A stretch of 64,000 nucleotides of DNA from Bradyrhizobium tropiciagri (GTDB lineage: Bacteria; Pseudomonadota; Alphaproteobacteria; Rhizobiales; Xanthobacteraceae). The notes under the pieces are model-generated. The model made no database searches. It was given only the letters and a program-made list of their open reading frames with translations, and had not been told where the DNA came from. Below, in pieces: positions 63,499 through 64,000 of this stretch (its first letter is position 1; the number at the start of each line of letters is the position of its first letter). The stretch covers positions 310,001 through 374,000 of the forward strand of contig NZ_JAFCKF010000002.1 in the NCBI RefSeq assembly GCF_018130545.1, in the 5' to 3' direction. Both the position numbers and the translations under genes were made by a program.

Positions 63499-64000
63499 CT
63501 ATTCGGGCAGCGTCAGGATCTCGCATTCGCTGCCTGCGACGGCGGCCGGCGCAAACGGCGGACGCACGAGAAGTGCCCGTGCCGCAGCGAGATTCCCGAG
63601 CAGCGAACTATCCTGCTGCATCACGGGCGTTGCGATCAGCGTGCCGTCCTCGCGCTCTTCGAGACGCGAGCGCAGATAGTCCTCGCGCTGGTCGTTGGCG
63701 GCGAGGTCGCGGCCGAGCAAAGCGCTCGCGCGGGCATGATGAATCGTTTTTTGGCCGCTCAATGCCCGAATCAATGGCACCAAAAACAGGAAGGCGCAGA
63801 CATAGGACGACACCGGATTGCCGGGCAGGCCGATCACCCGCATTGCCCCGAGCCGGCCATGCATCATCGGCTTGCCGGGCCGCATCGCGATCCGCCAGAA
63901 CGCCATGTCGACGCCCTCGGCCTCCAGCGACCGCTTGACCAGGTCGTGGTCACCGACCGAGGCGCCGCCGGTCGTGATCAGGATATCGGCGCCGGTGTCC
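63499..64000 (-). CDS. moeA: Molybdopterin molybdenumtransferase, C-terminal part
   Basis: MoeA inserts molybdenum into adenylylated molybdopterin. The gene begins beyond the right edge; 167 C-terminal residues are present. The MoCF-binding domain is visible: DILITTGGASVGDHDLVK with the GGxS motif, then AMRPGKPMMHGRLGAMRVIG and GLPGNPVSSYVCAFLFLVPL. The C-terminal beta domain (PVMQQDSSLLGNLAAARALL) completes it. It runs in the same direction as lexA, 243 bases upstream. The partial frame is open to the window edge. Confidence 0.95.
   Translation of the reverse strand, partial: DTGADILITTGGASVGDHDLVKRSLEAEGVDMAFWRIAMRPGKPMMHGRLGAMRVIGLPGNPVSSYVCAFLFLVPLIRALSGQKTIHHARASALLGRDLAANDQREDYLRSRLEEREDGTLIATPVMQQDSSLLGNLAAARALLVRPPFAPAAVAGSECEILTLPE

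Noticed and set aside
1-64000. tRNA, rRNA, CRISPR arrays, insertion sequences and prophage
   Set aside because: Gaps between genes were read on both strands. No cloverleaf with TTCGA-type arm and CCA end, no regularly spaced repeats, and no transposase or integrase reading was found. The only repeats are the two palindromic elements.

Overview
The window is a GC-rich chromosomal segment from an alphaproteobacterium of the Bradyrhizobium / Nitrobacteraceae type. This is judged from gene order (nuo operon followed by birA, rnj, mce and a DUF1467 gene; the rpsB to lpxB block followed by gltA; lpxI in place of lpxH; no skp between bamA and lpxD), from DUF3551 and Omp31-like secreted proteins, from LexA sites of the alphaproteobacterial GTTC-N7-GTTC type, and from two copies of a palindromic GCATGATC/GATCATGC intergenic repeat. 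No rRNA, tRNA, CRISPR array, transposase or phage gene was seen. About 60 genes are supported.

Layout. 1-12066 (+): 3' part of the complex I operon (nuoG partial, nuoHIJKLMN), then birA, rnj, mce and a small DUF1467 membrane protein. 12067-12459: gene-free. 12460-13764: mtnK. 13858-17430 (-): an accessory block with an AraC-type regulator followed by a Tat-exported alpha/beta hydrolase, an SDR and a cyanamide-hydratase-like HD protein. 17656-21869 (-): a sugar-type (CUT2) ABC transporter and a globin whose start codon lies 22 bp beyond a strong terminator. 22317-27925 (+): a copper-handling locus (DUF2946, TonB receptor, PCuAC chaperone, YcnI, CopC-CopD fusion). 28090-31469: proS, lolC, lolD. 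31582-33277: two DUF3551 proteins and an outer-membrane barrel protein. 33518-37398: two LexA boxes over a promoter, a 32-residue membrane peptide gene, and dnaE. 37622-52764 (+): rpsB, tsf, pyrH, frr, uppS, cdsA, dxr, rseP, bamA, lpxD, fabZ, [antisense KTSC-like gene], lpxA, lpxI, lpxB. 52878-53879: an SRPBCC/ArsR pair under a 28-bp palindromic operator. 53912-58642: gltA and gltX (-) and glnS (+). 58689-64000: SnoaL-like protein, comEC, two conserved hypotheticals, lexA with its own SOS box, and partial moeA.

How it fits together. The window is mainly housekeeping: respiration, translation, isoprenoid and phospholipid precursors, and outer-membrane assembly (BamA, lipid A, LolCD). Two smaller themes stand out. 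One is an SOS circuit: lexA and a second locus 30 kb away with two LexA boxes over the promoter of a tiny single-helix protein, resembling in size, topology and control the Caulobacter division inhibitor SidA. The other is metal handling: a copper uptake/chaperone locus and a histidine-aspartate-rich insertion in NuoL. The best candidates for undescribed biology are the SOS-controlled micro-protein upstream of dnaE, the terminator/leader in front of the globin gene, and the AraC/HD/SDR/hydrolase block.
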